Below, in pieces: positions 8,586 to 18,014 of a DNA stretch of 64,000 nt (its first letter is position 1; every line of letters begins with the position of its first letter). The notes beneath the pieces were generated by a model. It saw only the letters and a list, made by a program, of their open reading frames with translations. It searched no databases and was not told the DNA's origin. Origin of the DNA: Agrobacterium vaccinii (lineage in GTDB: Bacteria; Pseudomonadota; Alphaproteobacteria; Rhizobiales; Rhizobiaceae). The stretch spans positions 496,001-560,000 of the forward strand of contig NZ_CP054150.1 of assembly GCF_021310995.1 (NCBI RefSeq), written 5' to 3'. Both the position numbers and the translations under genes were made by a program.

Positions 8586-10502
8586 ATGTCTCATGCCTTG
8601 GATAAGGAAAGCCACGACAAGCCGGAAGCGGGTGATCACCGCATGAAGGGCCTGTTTGCGGCAATGCTGGGTTCGATCGGTGTCGTCTATGGCGATATCG
8701 GTACCAGTCCGCTCTACGCTTTTCGCGAGGCGCTGAAGCCGATCTCGCACGATGGCCTGACGGAAGCGGAGGTCATCGGCCTCATCTCGCTGATGATCTG
8801 GGCTCTCACCATCATCGTCACCATCAAATACATCTGTTTCCTGCTGCGTGCAGACAATGACGGCGAAGGCGGCACACTGTCGCTTCTGGCCTTGCTGATG
8901 AAAAATGCAGGTGCCAAGCGCGGCGTGCTGATCATGCTCGGCCTCATCGGTGCCGCCCTGTTTCTGGGTGATGCGATGATCACGCCTGCGCTCTCGGTGT
9001 TGTCGGCGGTGGAGGGGTTGAAGCTTGTCACGCCGCAGATGGATGAGTTCATCATCCCCATATCCGTCTTTATTCTGGTCGGGCTTTTTGCCATCCAGTC
9101 CCACGGCACGGAAGTCGTTGCCAAGTTTTTCGGACCCATTACCGCGGTCTGGTTCCTCGTCATGGGCCTGACGGGCCTGATGCACATTTCCGATGATTAC
9201 AGCATTCTCTTTGCTTTCAATCCTGTCCACGCGGTGGAGTTTCTGCTGGCGGAAGGTTTCTACGGCATCGTGGTTCTGGGCGCGGTCTTCCTGACTATCA
9301 CCGGTGCCGAAGCGCTTTACGCCGACCTCGGCCATTTCGGGCGCAGGCCCATTCAATGGGCGTGGTTCGTGCTGGTGTTTCCGGCTCTGACACTTAATTA
9401 TCTCGGGCAGGGCGCTCTGGTTCTCAAAGACCCCGCTGCGGCGGCCAACCCGTTCTATCTGATGTTCCCGCAATGGGCTCTGCTGCCTGCGGTCATTCTG
9501 GCAACTGCGGCGACCATCATTGCCAGCCAGGCCGTGATAACGGGGGCGTTCTCGCTGGTACGTCAGGCCATCCACCTTGGCTATCTGCCGCGCATGGAAA
9601 TCCTGTTCACGTCGGAAACCAACACCGGGCAAATCTACCTGCCATCGGTCAATACCATCCTGCTGATCGGCGTGGTTGCCTTGGTGCTGACCTTCAAAAG
9701 CTCCGATGCGCTGGCAACGGCCTACGGCATTTCCGTCACCGGCGCGATGGTCGTCACCAGCCTGCTGTTCTTCCAGTTTGCACGCAGCCACTGGAAATGG
9801 TCGAAATCCCTGGCGATGCTGGTCATCTTCCCGTTCATTTCGCTGGAACTGATCTTCCTTGGCGCAAACCTCCTGAAGATTCACGATGGCGGCTACGTTC
9901 CTGTGCTGCTGGCTGTCGCTTTCGTCATCATCATGACGACATGGCAGCGCGGTTCGAAAATCCTGTTCGCCAAGACCCGCCGCACCGACGTTCCGTTGAA
10001 GGCCTTCGTGTCGTCAGTTGAAAAAGAAAGCGCCCATGCGCCGGTTCGTATTCCCGGCACGGCGATCTTCCTGACCGGCGACCCGGAGACGGCACCTGCG
10101 GCGCTGCTGCATAACCTCAAGCATAACCACGTCCTGCACGACAAGAACGTCATCCTGACGATCAGAACCGAGGACACGCCGCGCATTCACGCGGACAGGC
10201 GCTACACCATCACCAAGATCAGCGAACGTTTCGTCGTGGTCGAACTGCATTTCGGCTTCATGGAAACGCAAAACGTGACGCAGGCCTTGGGCTACCTGCG
10301 CCGCACCGGGTACAAGTTCGATATCATGTCGACATCCTTCTACCTCGGTCGTCGCAAGCTGGTGCCGGACCCGAAGTCGGGCATGCCCGGCTGGCAAAAC
10401 CGCCTCTTCATCGCGCTTGCCGAAACGGCAGCAGACCCATCGGATTACTTCCGTCTGCCCGCAAACCGCGTGGTCGAGCTGGGTTCCCACGTCGTGATCT
10501 GA
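8586..10502 (+). CDS. kup: Kup low-affinity potassium uptake transporter
   Basis: This 638-residue polytopic protein is a K+ transporter of the Kup/HAK/KT family. It begins with a hydrophilic tail, then [14 protein letters not shown], the strongest family signature, followed by about twelve membrane segments up to residue 455 and a cytosolic C-terminal domain containing the GTAIFLT and FGFMETQNV motifs. It imports K+ with protons and matters mostly at low pH. The start ATG at 8586 is close to corA; an internal ATG at codon 20 is possible but less likely. Rhizobia often carry more than one kup gene, so no copy number is given here. Confidence 0.95.
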   Translation: MSHALDKESHDKPEAGDHRMKGLFAAMLGSIGVVYGDIGTSPLYAFREALKPISHDGLTEAEVIGLISLMIWALTIIVTIKYICFLLRADNDGEGGTLSLLALLMKNAGAKRGVLIMLGLIGAALFLGDAMITPALSVLSAVEGLKLVTPQMDEFIIPISVFILVGLFAIQSHGTEVVAKFFGPITAVWFLVMGLTGLMHISDDYSILFAFNPVHAVEFLLAEGFYGIVVLGAVFLTITGAEALYADLGHFGRRPIQWAWFVLVFPALTLNYLGQGALVLKDPAAAANPFYLMFPQWALLPAVILATAATIIASQAVITGAFSLVRQAIHLGYLPRMEILFTSETNTGQIYLPSVNTILLIGVVALVLTFKSSDALATAYGISVTGAMVVTSLLFFQFARSHWKWSKSLAMLVIFPFISLELIFLGANLLKIHDGGYVPVLLAVAFVIIMTTWQRGSKILFAKTRRTDVPLKAFVSSVEKESAHAPVRIPGTAIFLTGDPETAPAALLHNLKHNHVLHDKNVILTIRTEDTPRIHADRRYTITKISERFVVVELHFGFMETQNVTQALGYLRRTGYKFDIMSTSFYLGRRKLVPDPKSGMPGWQNRLFIALAETAADPSDYFRLPANRVVELGSHVVI

Positions 10503-10532
10503 CACGAGCTGTCTTCTTATATGCAACATTCA

Positions 10533-10566
10533 AACGCCACCCTGCCAAGCCGGGTGGCGTTTTTGC
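10533..10566 (+). terminator. Rho-independent terminator after kup
   Basis: CGCCACCC pairs with GGGTGGCG across a nine-base loop and is followed directly by TTTTT. It lies 30 bases after the kup stop. Confidence 0.85.
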
Positions 10567-10683
10567 TTCCGGTACACGTTAACGTGAAACCGCGTCTGGC
10601 CCCGGCGTTAACCAAGCATCAAGGTTAATGAGAGATTATCCGGTCCTGTAGCAGTGAGTTGCGTTGTGTCCGGAGTACTGGTT

Positions 10684-11853
10684 TTGCGTTCAAAGAAAGT
10701 ATCGCGTCGCGGGTTCTTCTTCTCGTATGAGAAATGGGCATCGCCTGTCATCTTCGGCATGGCCGCATGGCTTGCCTTTCCCTCCCTTGCAGCACGCGCC
10801 GATTTGGCATCCTTGCTCGCCGGTCTCGATGCCGGGGGCGAGCAGTGGCGCATGGTGCTCACCAACTCACCTGCCGGTTCCGTTCACAGCGCATCGCTTG
10901 CATTCAACGAAGCCGACCCTGCTTCGGCACTGACCGGTGCCGGAATGATCACACCGGATGGCCGCAAGGTCGCCTTCGTCACCGCCAAGAGCGGCAAGGA
11001 AAGCACGCCGGATGCGGACCGCGTCAACCGCACCAGCAAAAAGGGCAGGGTGGTCGCCACCGAAATCATGCAGCCGCCAAAAGCCTTCACGGCAGGGTCT
11101 GTCCTGCAACGCACCAGCATGCTGGACATCGAGCCGTTGAAGCGCAAGGACCGCACGGCCTTCGTCAAGCAGAAGAAGGAAAAGGACATCGAACTGGCGT
11201 CCTTCTATTTCCGCCGTGACGAAACCAAGAGCGAGAAGAATGTCTCGCCGATGGTGGCAGAGCTGATCACCAATCGCACACCCGACATTCTGGCCACCGC
11301 CTATGCCCCGGCAGAACCGGATTTCGCCCGCGAATCGCCCTTCGATGCGATTTTGAAAAAGCCTGAGACGGGCCGTTTCATTCCCCAGATCGCCGCAGAC
11401 GACCATGCCTGGGCGGCGACCCCGCTTCCGGCAGAGGTTTTCTCCGCAGCCGAGCAGCAGTGTCTGGCGTCCGGCATCTATTTCGAGGCGCGCGGCGAAT
11501 CGGTGAAAGGTCAGGCGGCTGTCGCGCAGGTCATTTTGAACCGCGTGCGCAACCCATCCTATCCCAAAACCATCTGTGGCGTCGTCTACCAGAACCAGGA
11601 TTGGCGCAATCGCTGCCAGTTTTCCTTTGCCTGCGACAATATCAAGGACCGCATCAATTCCGAACGGCACTGGAAGATGGCCCGCGAAGTGGCTCTTGCC
11701 ACGACGGCTGGCAAGATCTGGCTGAAGGAAGTCGGCTCCGCGACGCACTACCATGCCGTCTATGTTCGCCCCGCATGGGGAAAATCCATGAAAAAGGTTG
11801 GTAGAATCGGCCTGCACGTCTTCTACCGCACCTATGGCGGCGGCTGGAGCTGA
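10684..11853 (+). CDS. exported SleB-type cell wall hydrolase
   Basis: The 389-residue protein starts at TTG 10684 with GGAG eight bases upstream, giving a basic N terminus and a hydrophobic segment ending FPSLAARA, consistent with a signal peptide or membrane anchor. A long, probably disordered Lys/Ala-rich middle leads to a C-terminal Hydrolase_2 (SleB/CwlJ) domain, about residues 265-389, with the catalytic glutamate in SGIYFEARGES and the conserved NRVRNPSYPKTICGVVYQ and THYHA motifs. Such enzymes are peptidoglycan lytic transglycosylases or amidases; in this non-spore-former the likely role is wall remodelling. A GTG ten codons upstream is an alternative start with poorer spacing. Confidence 0.85.
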   Translation: MRSKKVSRRGFFFSYEKWASPVIFGMAAWLAFPSLAARADLASLLAGLDAGGEQWRMVLTNSPAGSVHSASLAFNEADPASALTGAGMITPDGRKVAFVTAKSGKESTPDADRVNRTSKKGRVVATEIMQPPKAFTAGSVLQRTSMLDIEPLKRKDRTAFVKQKKEKDIELASFYFRRDETKSEKNVSPMVAELITNRTPDILATAYAPAEPDFARESPFDAILKKPETGRFIPQIAADDHAWAATPLPAEVFSAAEQQCLASGIYFEARGESVKGQAAVAQVILNRVRNPSYPKTICGVVYQNQDWRNRCQFSFACDNIKDRINSERHWKMAREVALATTAGKIWLKEVGSATHYHAVYVRPAWGKSMKKVGRIGLHVFYRTYGGGWS

Positions 11854-11990
11854 TATTCCGGCCTTTTCCCCGGGATAACCGTGTCAAAATTGCCGATTCT
11901 GCACGGCTGTGACGCCAATAATCCGCGAATATCAAATAACCAATTGTTTTCAATACACAATTTTGTATTCCGCTGAGGGCCATCAGTGCC

Positions 11991-12019
11991 TTGACTAGCG
12001 AAGTCCCTAAAACTATGTT
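11991..12019 (+). promoter_or_regulatory. putative sigma-70 promoter of the atp F0 operon
   Basis: TTGACT (11991-11996) and TATGTT (12014-12019) are separated by exactly 17 bases, about 100 bases upstream of atpI. No other promoter-like pair with this fit was seen in the gap 11854-12123. Confidence 0.6.
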
Positions 12020-12123
12020 GCGCGCGACTTCAGAGCGGGCTGGAACAGGCTTGAAGCCCTGCCGTTTACAACTCCAAAGAGTTCTGGCAATGCCAGTATG
12101 GAGACAAAGGGTGGGATTTGACG

Positions 12124-12489
12124 ATGACCGGCAACCGTAACGATAGTCTGGATGAGCGCCGCAAGCGCCTTGCCAACGAATTGGCAAAGGTGAAGGCGGA
12201 AGACGACGCGGAACAGCGGACGGAGCAGAATGCAGCGGAGACCCGGAAGGGTTTTGCGATGGCGATCAAGCTCTCTTCCGAGTTCATTTCCGCAGTTATC
12301 GTCGGTGCGATGCTGGGTTATCTTCTGGACCATTTTGCTGGTACGTCGCCGTGGGGGATGATCGTTCTTCTTCTTCTCGGTTTCTGTGCCGGTGTGCTGA
12401 ACGTTCTGCGTTCCGCCGGAGTGGTTGCCAAGCCGCCGCTTCTCGAAGGTGGGTTGGGGAAAGACAAGAGTGGTAAGCAGGGCGAGTAA
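12124..12489 (+). CDS. atpI: ATP synthase accessory protein I
   Basis: This 121-residue protein has a charged N-terminal half and two hydrophobic segments (FISAVIVGAMLGYLL and the MIVLLLLGFCAGVLNVLR stretch), as in the AtpI/AtpQ-type proteins encoded first in F0 operons. AtpI assists c-ring assembly or ion supply and is not essential in known species. I start it at ATG 12124 because AAGGGTGGGA lies at good distance; a TTG two codons earlier is in frame. The order atpI-atpB-atpE-b'-b without F1 genes is the standard alphaproteobacterial arrangement. Confidence 0.85.
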   Translation: MTGNRNDSLDERRKRLANELAKVKAEDDAEQRTEQNAAETRKGFAMAIKLSSEFISAVIVGAMLGYLLDHFAGTSPWGMIVLLLLGFCAGVLNVLRSAGVVAKPPLLEGGLGKDKSGKQGE

Positions 12490-12551
12490 TCGCTTCGCTT
12501 CTATAGAAATAAAGTGCCGCTATCTGCGGCAAAAGGTAAAGAGGGCAGCCG

Positions 12552-13301
12552 GTGGCAAACGATCCGACGCATCAGTTCATTGTACAGCCGATCATCCCGA
12601 TTGAGATCGGTGGCGTGGATTTTTCGTTCACCAACGCATCTCTCTTCATGGTCGCTACGGTTGCTGCCGCTTCCGGCTTCCTCTATTTCGCAACGTCGAA
12701 CCGCGGTCTCATTCCTGGCCGCATGCAGTCCGTTGCCGAAATGTCGTACGAATTCATCGCGTCGATGCTGCGCGAAGGCGCTGGCAAGAAGGGAATGGTG
12801 TTCTTTCCATTCGTCTTCTCGCTGTTCATGTTCGTTCTGACCGCAAACCTTCTCGGCATGTTCCCGTATTTCTTCACGGTCACCAGCCAGATCATCGTAA
12901 CCTTCGCACTGTCGTGCTTGGTCATCGGAACGGTCGTCGTTTACGGTTTCTATAAGCATGGCCTGCACTTCCTCGGCATTTTCGCGCCGCAGGGCGTTCC
13001 GGCGGTTCTTCTGCCGCTTGTGTCATCGATCGAAATCATCTCTTTCCTTTCGCGTCCCATCAGCCTGTCCGTTCGTCTTTTCGCGAACATGCTGGCCGGT
13101 CACATCACGCTGAAGGTTTTCTCGGGCTTCGTCGCCTCCATGGGTGCGCTCGGCGCTCTGGGTGTCGGTGGCGCAATCCTGCCACTCATCATGACGGTCG
13201 CAATGACCGGTCTGGAATTTCTCGTCGCCTTCCTGCAGGCATACGTCTTCGCGGTACTGACTTGCATGTACCTGAACGACGCCGTGCATGGCGGTCACTG
13301 A
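12552..13301 (+). CDS. atpB: ATP synthase F0 subunit a
   Basis: The 249-residue membrane protein is subunit a of the proton channel. The functional arginine lies in [10 protein letters not shown] (R175, equivalent to E. coli aR210), preceded by the hydrophobic [10 protein letters not shown] helix and followed by the C-terminal [11 protein letters not shown] helix. It starts with GTG at 12552 after a GAGGG ribosome-binding site. Together with the c-ring it forms the two half-channels that carry protons across the inner membrane. Confidence 0.97.
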   Translation: MANDPTHQFIVQPIIPIEIGGVDFSFTNASLFMVATVAAASGFLYFATSNRGLIPGRMQSVAEMSYEFIASMLREGAGKKGMVFFPFVFSLFMFVLTANLLGMFPYFFTVTSQIIVTFALSCLVIGTVVVYGFYKHGLHFLGIFAPQGVPAVLLPLVSSIEIISFLSRPISLSVRLFANMLAGHITLKVFSGFVASMGALGALGVGGAILPLIMTVAMTGLEFLVAFLQAYVFAVLTCMYLNDAVHGGH

Positions 13302-13371
13302 GAAGTAAAGTCGCTGGCCCCGGAGGACGGGTGTCAAAAATAGCCGCAACAACCATTCTAAGGAGCTTAAC

Positions 13372-13599
13372 ATGGAAGCGGAAGCAGCAAAGTACATCGG
13401 CGCAGGTCTCGCATGCCTCGGCATGGCTGGTACGTCCCTCGCTCTCGGCCGTATCTTCGGCGATTTCTTGTCGGGCGCATTGCGCAACCCGTCTGCCGCT
13501 GACAGCCAGTTCGGCCGTCTGGTATTCGGCTTCGCCGTTACGGAAGCTCTGGGCATCTTCTCGCTGCTCGTAGCTCTCCTTCTCCTGTTCGCTGTCTAA
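13372..13599 (+). CDS. atpE: ATP synthase F0 subunit c
   Basis: This 75-residue proteolipid has two membrane helices joined by the polar loop GALRNPSA. The proton-carrying carboxylate is glutamate 58 in FAVTEALGIF, as usual in alphaproteobacteria, where E. coli has aspartate. A strong AAGGAGCTTAAC stretch precedes the ATG. A 70-base gap separates it from atpB. Confidence 0.97.
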   Translation: MEAEAAKYIGAGLACLGMAGTSLALGRIFGDFLSGALRNPSAADSQFGRLVFGFAVTEALGIFSLLVALLLLFAV

Positions 13600-13677
13600 T
13601 AACAGCATCAGGTTTGGATCACGGCTCGCAGCAGCGTGCCGTGATCCTTCGCATTTGCACTACCCCTGGAGGTGAGC

Positions 13678-14316
13678 ATGTTCGTGACCGAGGCTTTGGC
13701 CCAGTCAGCACCGGCGACAAGTGAAACGAATACCGGAACTCCGGCTGTCGGTCAGACTGCCCCGGAAGCAACACATACGGAAACGGGAGTGGCACATGAT
13801 GCCGGTCACGCATCTGCTGTGTTCCCACCGTTCGATCAGTCCACTTACGCATCCCAGCTTCTCTGGCTGGCAATTTCGTTCGGCCTTTTCTACGTGCTCA
13901 TGAAGAAGGTCATCGTGCCACGCGTCGGCGGAATTCTCGAAGACCGTCACGGCCGTATCGCACAGGATCTGGATGAAGCATCCCGGCTCAAGGCCGAGGC
14001 AGATGCCGCCATCGAAACCTATGAAAAAGAATTGGCTGCTGCGCGCGCCAAGGCTGGCTCCATCGCCGCCGCTGCGCGTGACGCTGCAAAGACAAAGGCC
14101 GATGCAGATCGTGCCGCAATCGAAGCCGAGTTGGCCCAGAAGCTGACCGCTGCCGAAGCGCGCATCGACAGCATCAAGCAGCAGGCATTTGCCGATGTCG
14201 GCACGATTGCTGAGGAAACCGCGACCGCAATCGTCGATCAGCTGATCGGCGCCAAGGTCACCGAAACCGATGCCAAGGCAGCTGTATCAGCCGCATCCGC
14301 AGTGAAGGGGGCTTGA
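13678..14316 (+). CDS. atpG: ATP synthase F0 subunit b'
   Basis: The 212-residue protein has an extended N-terminal tail rich in Ala, Thr and Pro, one membrane helix ([15 protein letters not shown]), and a long Ala/Glu/Lys coiled coil that forms the peripheral stalk. As in other photosynthetic-type and rhizobial operons it pairs with the b subunit encoded next. ATG 13678 is preceded by GGAGG; an in-frame GTG two codons upstream overlaps that site and is rejected. The symbol atpG is used for b' in many rhizobial genomes (also called atpF2), not for the F1 gamma subunit. Confidence 0.93.
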   Translation: MFVTEALAQSAPATSETNTGTPAVGQTAPEATHTETGVAHDAGHASAVFPPFDQSTYASQLLWLAISFGLFYVLMKKVIVPRVGGILEDRHGRIAQDLDEASRLKAEADAAIETYEKELAAARAKAGSIAAAARDAAKTKADADRAAIEAELAQKLTAAEARIDSIKQQAFADVGTIAEETATAIVDQLIGAKVTETDAKAAVSAASAVKGA

Positions 14317-14317
14317 T

Positions 14318-14803
14318 ATGGCGTTCGATGCAACATTTTTCGCCCTCGTCGGTCTTATCCTTTTCTTCGTCCTGATTGCCTACCTGAAGGTTCCAGGCAT
14401 GTTGGCAAGCTCGCTCGATGAGCGTGCAGGCAACATCAAGGAAGAGCTGGCGGAAGCCAAGCGCCTGCGTGAAGAGGCTCAGCATCTGCTGGCCGAATAT
14501 CAGCGCAAGCGTAAGGAAGCCGAAGCAGACGCCGCCAACATCATCGCCGCTGCAGAACGTGAAGCAGCAGCGCTGACAGCGGAAGCCAAGGTCAAGACGG
14601 AAGAATTCGTCGCACGCCGCAACGCTTTGTCCGAACAGAAGATCAAGCAGGCAGAAACCGACGCCATCGGCGCCGTTCGTGCCGCCGCTGTCGATCTGGC
14701 TATTGCAGCCTCCGAAAAGCTGATTGCTCAAAAGACGACAGCAGCTTCGACGGCCAAGCTGTTCAACGCCGCTGTCAGCGACGTGAAGACACGCCTCAAC
14801 TAA
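14318..14803 (+). CDS. atpF: ATP synthase F0 subunit b
   Basis: The 161-residue protein has a single N-terminal membrane helix (FALVGLILFFVLIAYL) and a charged coiled coil, the usual form of the b subunit that links F0 to the F1 head. Its ATG lies one base after the b' stop, so translation is very likely coupled. It is the last gene of the operon and is followed by a strong terminator. Confidence 0.95.
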   Translation: MAFDATFFALVGLILFFVLIAYLKVPGMLASSLDERAGNIKEELAEAKRLREEAQHLLAEYQRKRKEAEADAANIIAAAEREAAALTAEAKVKTEEFVARRNALSEQKIKQAETDAIGAVRAAAVDLAIAASEKLIAQKTTAASTAKLFNAAVSDVKTRLN

Positions 14804-14850
14804 GATTTCGCATCATCGTCGTCTGGCGACAGACAACGTCGAAAATTTCG

Positions 14851-14886
14851 AACCCCGCCAATCGATTGGCGGGGTTTTTGTTTTGT
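14851..14886 (+). terminator. Rho-independent terminator of the atp F0 operon
   Basis: AACCCCGCCAATC and GATTGGCGGGGTT form a perfect hairpin with almost no loop, followed by TTTTGTTTTG. Confidence 0.9.
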
Positions 14887-15260
14887 CTAGGCACTATCAG
14901 CGGCAGTCCAGACGACCCCTCTATAGGACAGTCATTCAATAGTCGGAATAAAATCCGCCTGAGGAAAGCACGGGCGGTCGGGAGTGGACGCACATGTGCA
15001 TTACACTTGCTTATATCTGCAAGAATTCGAATTTTATAAAGTTTCTCTCGCACGCCGCTCTAGATCATTCAAAATTTAATCAAATTTCAATCATGACAAC
15101 ACACTGTATCGTTATATCAGCTGCGTAATTGCGCGTCTGCTCAACAGTATAATTTAAGTTTCGATGTTCTAGACCTTCCTCAATCCGGGTGATCTGCTTT
15201 GGCAGAGAGACCGCGTGGGTCGATGCAGCAGGTCAGGCACATCCCGACGGGGGACGTAAC
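14887..15260. other. 374-bp intergenic region upstream of an MCP gene
   Basis: I see no gene here. The second half is AT-rich and presumably contains the promoter of the chemoreceptor gene; no standard sigma-70 pair stands out. A GGGGGA ribosome-binding site lies just before the ATG at 15261. Confidence 0.5.
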
Positions 15261-17093
15261 ATGAAAATATCCATTGGTGTCGTACTTGCAGCCCTCTCTG
15301 GCATCATGCTGCTGGTGGCAGGTGTGCAGGGAACGTTTTCAATTTCGTCTCTCCAGCAGATCAGGGGCGGGATCGACACGATCGTCGGCGACCGCGTTCC
15401 AGCCTTCATATTGATTGGCGAGATAAGCACCGAAGTCGGAAACATCAGAAATATCCAGAGCTCGATCGTCAGTTCGGCAGCCGACAAGTGGCCGCAGTTC
15501 GAAGCGCAGATGGGGAAATCACGGGCCGCACTGGAAGGTGATTTCGTCAAATATCAGGACTATCTGGTCGACGAGCTGGACAAGAAGCTCTTTCTGGATT
15601 TCGTGGCGAAATGGAAGATTGCCGAAAATGGCTGGAACGACGTCACAGCCCTGTTGAAAAGCGGAAACCTGGACGAGGCGCGGGCGCGTTTTGTTGGGCC
15701 CTCATTGGCTGACTACACCGCCGCAAACGCAATGCTCAAAGACACCGTCAGCGATATGGAGGCCGATGTCCGTCAGGAAGGTGAAAACACCACCGCGATC
15801 GCCGAAGATGCCGCCACGCTCAACTACATCTCCCTGGCCGTGGCGCTTGCCATCGGCGCGGGTGCCGCACTCTTCGGCAATATGCATTTGGCCCGACCAT
15901 TGGTCCGCATGACGGACGTGATGCGCCGCCTGTCCGATGGCGATACCGAGATCACCGTGCCTGCGCGTGGGCGCAAGGACGAGATCGGCGCCATGGCGGA
16001 AGCCGTCGATGTCTTCCGCCTCGCGGCAATCGAGAACAAGCGCCTTGAGCTTCAGGCCGAGACGAACCGCCAGCTGGCCGAACAGGATCGGATAGCAACG
16101 CAGCAGAAGGCCGAAGCCGATGCGCAGGCACGGTTGCAGATTGCCACGGCTGGCCTCGCGGATGGTCTGCGTCGACTTGCATCCGGCGATCTCGCCTTCC
16201 AGCTCAACGACGCTTTCGCGCCGGATTTCGAGACGTTGCGGCAGGACTTCAACCGTTCGCTCAAGCAGTTGGGCGGCACGATGGCGGAGATTTCCCACTC
16301 CATCGACACCATGAACAATGGTACCCGCGAAATTGCTGGCGCTTCGGTGGAGCTTTCCAAGCGCACCGAACAGCAGGCCGCAACGCTGGAGGAAACGGCA
16401 GCAGCACTCGATGAAATCACGGTGAATGTGGCCAACTCCACCAAGCGCGTTCAGGAAGCACGTGGAGCCGCCACGGAGGCCAACCGCGCGGCCAAGGTTT
16501 CAGGCGAGGTCGTTGCAACTGCGGTGGACGCCATGCACCGCATCGAGCAATCCTCCGGCCAGATTTCCAACATCATCGTCGTCATCGATGAGATCGCCTT
16601 CCAGACCAATCTTCTGGCGCTGAACGCAGGCGTGGAAGCGGCTCGTGCGGGTGAAGCAGGCAAGGGCTTTGCCGTTGTTGCGCAGGAGGTGCGCGAACTG
16701 GCTCAGCGTTCCGCCAAGGCCGCCAAGGAAATCAAGGAACTGATCGGAAAATCGTCGGTCGAAGTGGAGAACGGTGTCAATCTGGTGCGCCAGACTGGCG
16801 ATGCCCTCAAGACCATCGAGCAGCACGTGACCGTCATGAACCAGCATATGACCGCCATCGCCTCGTCGTCACAAGAACAGTCCACAGGGCTTGTCGAAGT
16901 CAACAATGCCGTCAACCAGATGGACCAGACGACCCAGCAGAACGCAGCCATGGTCGAGGAAACCACGTCCGCCACATCGGCACTCGCCAGCGAGAGCGAT
17001 AAGCTGCGGACATTGCTGCAACAGTTTCAGCTGACTAGTTCGAATTCCTACGGTCAGCGGCACGAAGGATACGAGATGAGGCTTGCCGGCTAA
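15261..17093 (+). CDS. methyl-accepting chemotaxis protein
   Basis: The 610-residue receptor has an N-terminal membrane helix (VVLAALSGIMLLVAGVQG), a periplasmic four-helix-bundle-like sensor domain to about residue 190, a second membrane helix, two HAMP-like segments (MRRLSDGDTEITVPARGRKDEIG, then LRRLASGDLAF) and a signalling domain with the conserved tip [31 protein letters not shown] written here only in part: [19 protein letters not shown]. It would relay to CheA/CheW to control flagella. I use ATG 15261; an upstream in-frame ATG gives an unlikely leader. It ends in MRLAG and has no CheR-docking pentapeptide. Ligand unknown. Confidence 0.92.
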   Translation: MKISIGVVLAALSGIMLLVAGVQGTFSISSLQQIRGGIDTIVGDRVPAFILIGEISTEVGNIRNIQSSIVSSAADKWPQFEAQMGKSRAALEGDFVKYQDYLVDELDKKLFLDFVAKWKIAENGWNDVTALLKSGNLDEARARFVGPSLADYTAANAMLKDTVSDMEADVRQEGENTTAIAEDAATLNYISLAVALAIGAGAALFGNMHLARPLVRMTDVMRRLSDGDTEITVPARGRKDEIGAMAEAVDVFRLAAIENKRLELQAETNRQLAEQDRIATQQKAEADAQARLQIATAGLADGLRRLASGDLAFQLNDAFAPDFETLRQDFNRSLKQLGGTMAEISHSIDTMNNGTREIAGASVELSKRTEQQAATLEETAAALDEITVNVANSTKRVQEARGAATEANRAAKVSGEVVATAVDAMHRIEQSSGQISNIIVVIDEIAFQTNLLALNAGVEAARAGEAGKGFAVVAQEVRELAQRSAKAAKEIKELIGKSSVEVENGVNLVRQTGDALKTIEQHVTVMNQHMTAIASSSQEQSTGLVEVNNAVNQMDQTTQQNAAMVEETTSATSALASESDKLRTLLQQFQLTSSNSYGQRHEGYEMRLAG

Positions 17094-17109
17094 AACCGAG
17101 GGTTTTGGC

Positions 17110-17763
17110 TTACTCTACGCGCATGGGACGAAAGCTCATGCGGTGCAGAGGGCAGGGGCCATTCGCCTCGATGGCACGCAGATGCGTCGGCGTGCCATAG
17201 CCTGCATGGGCTTCGAAACCATAGACGATATGGATCGACCCGGCTCTTTCCATCATTCTATCACGCGTGACTTTTGCGATGATGGAGGCCGCGGCAATCG
17301 AAACGGATCGAGCGTCTCCTTTGATCACGGCCTTACCGGCACACCCGATCCCCGGCGGAATGTCACGGCCATCGGCCAGAACCAGCGCGGGCGTCGTTTC
17401 CAGGCCGAGCACGGCCCTGCGCATCGCATCCAGACTGGCGCGCAGAATGTTCATCCGGTCGATGAGAACCGGGCCTGATGACGCGATCGAGACCTGCGAC
17501 GTCTCCAGAATGCGCTCGAACAGAAATTCCCGACGTGCTTTCGAAAGCTTCTTCGAATCGTTGAGGCCATCGGGAATATTGTCCGGGTCGAGAATGACGG
17601 CTGCGGCAACCACAGGCCCGGCCAAGGGGCCGCGCCCGGCTTCATCCGTTCCGGCAACCGGCCATTCGCCACGCCGCTTCGCCTCAAGCTCCAGACTGAA
17701 ATCAGGACCTGTTTCGGTGAAGTCGAAGAGCGCAGGAGAATCGGGTGCTGTGTTTCGTTTCAT
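17110..17763 (-). CDS. rnhB: ribonuclease HII
   Basis: The 217-residue enzyme has the RNase HII core starting [13 protein letters not shown] (catalytic D40 and E41), LVLADGRD (D131) and [19 protein letters not shown] (D150), the complete DEDD set. It nicks at ribonucleotides in DNA and removes RNA from RNA-DNA hybrids. A longer reading frame to 17871 exists, but the ATG at 17763 fits the family; the extra residues at the front (about 35 before the catalytic core) are a common rhizobial extension. It is convergent with the upstream MCP gene, with only 16 bases between the stops. Confidence 0.95.
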   Translation of the reverse strand: MKRNTAPDSPALFDFTETGPDFSLELEAKRRGEWPVAGTDEAGRGPLAGPVVAAAVILDPDNIPDGLNDSKKLSKARREFLFERILETSQVSIASSGPVLIDRMNILRASLDAMRRAVLGLETTPALVLADGRDIPPGIGCAGKAVIKGDARSVSIAAASIIAKVTRDRMMERAGSIHIVYGFEAHAGYGTPTHLRAIEANGPCPLHRMSFRPMRVE

Positions 17764-17972
17764 TTGGCGAAACTCGCACAGGCAACCGATCTCCTGCAAG
17801 CCCCCGGACGCAGGGTGTTTGCGCCAGCCCACGGGGCGGAGGGCTGGTGCATGAGGTCTCATGACCTCCAAAGCTCTTTCAATCGGGGCGGAAAGAGCAG
17901 ACCCATGCGAGGCGGCAGATGCCGGGGGCGAAACCCGTAGCGCAGGGCATAGACGCTAGGGGTATTTCTGAG

Positions 17973-18005
17973 CGTCCGGCTGGCCCACAGGGCAGCAGCC
18001 GGACG
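17973..18005 (-). terminator. hairpin after the radical SAM gene
   Basis: CGTCCGGCTG and CAGCCGGACG form a perfect 10-bp stem ten bases after the radical SAM gene stop. There is no clear U-run on the minus strand, so it may stabilise the 3' end rather than terminate. Confidence 0.35.
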
Positions 18006-18014
18006 TCTGTCATA

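Noticed and set aside
8319..9884. 521-codon minus-strand frame opposite corA and kup
   Set aside because: It is antisense to well-supported genes and is rich in His, Gln and Arg, typical of a shadow frame in high-G+C DNA.
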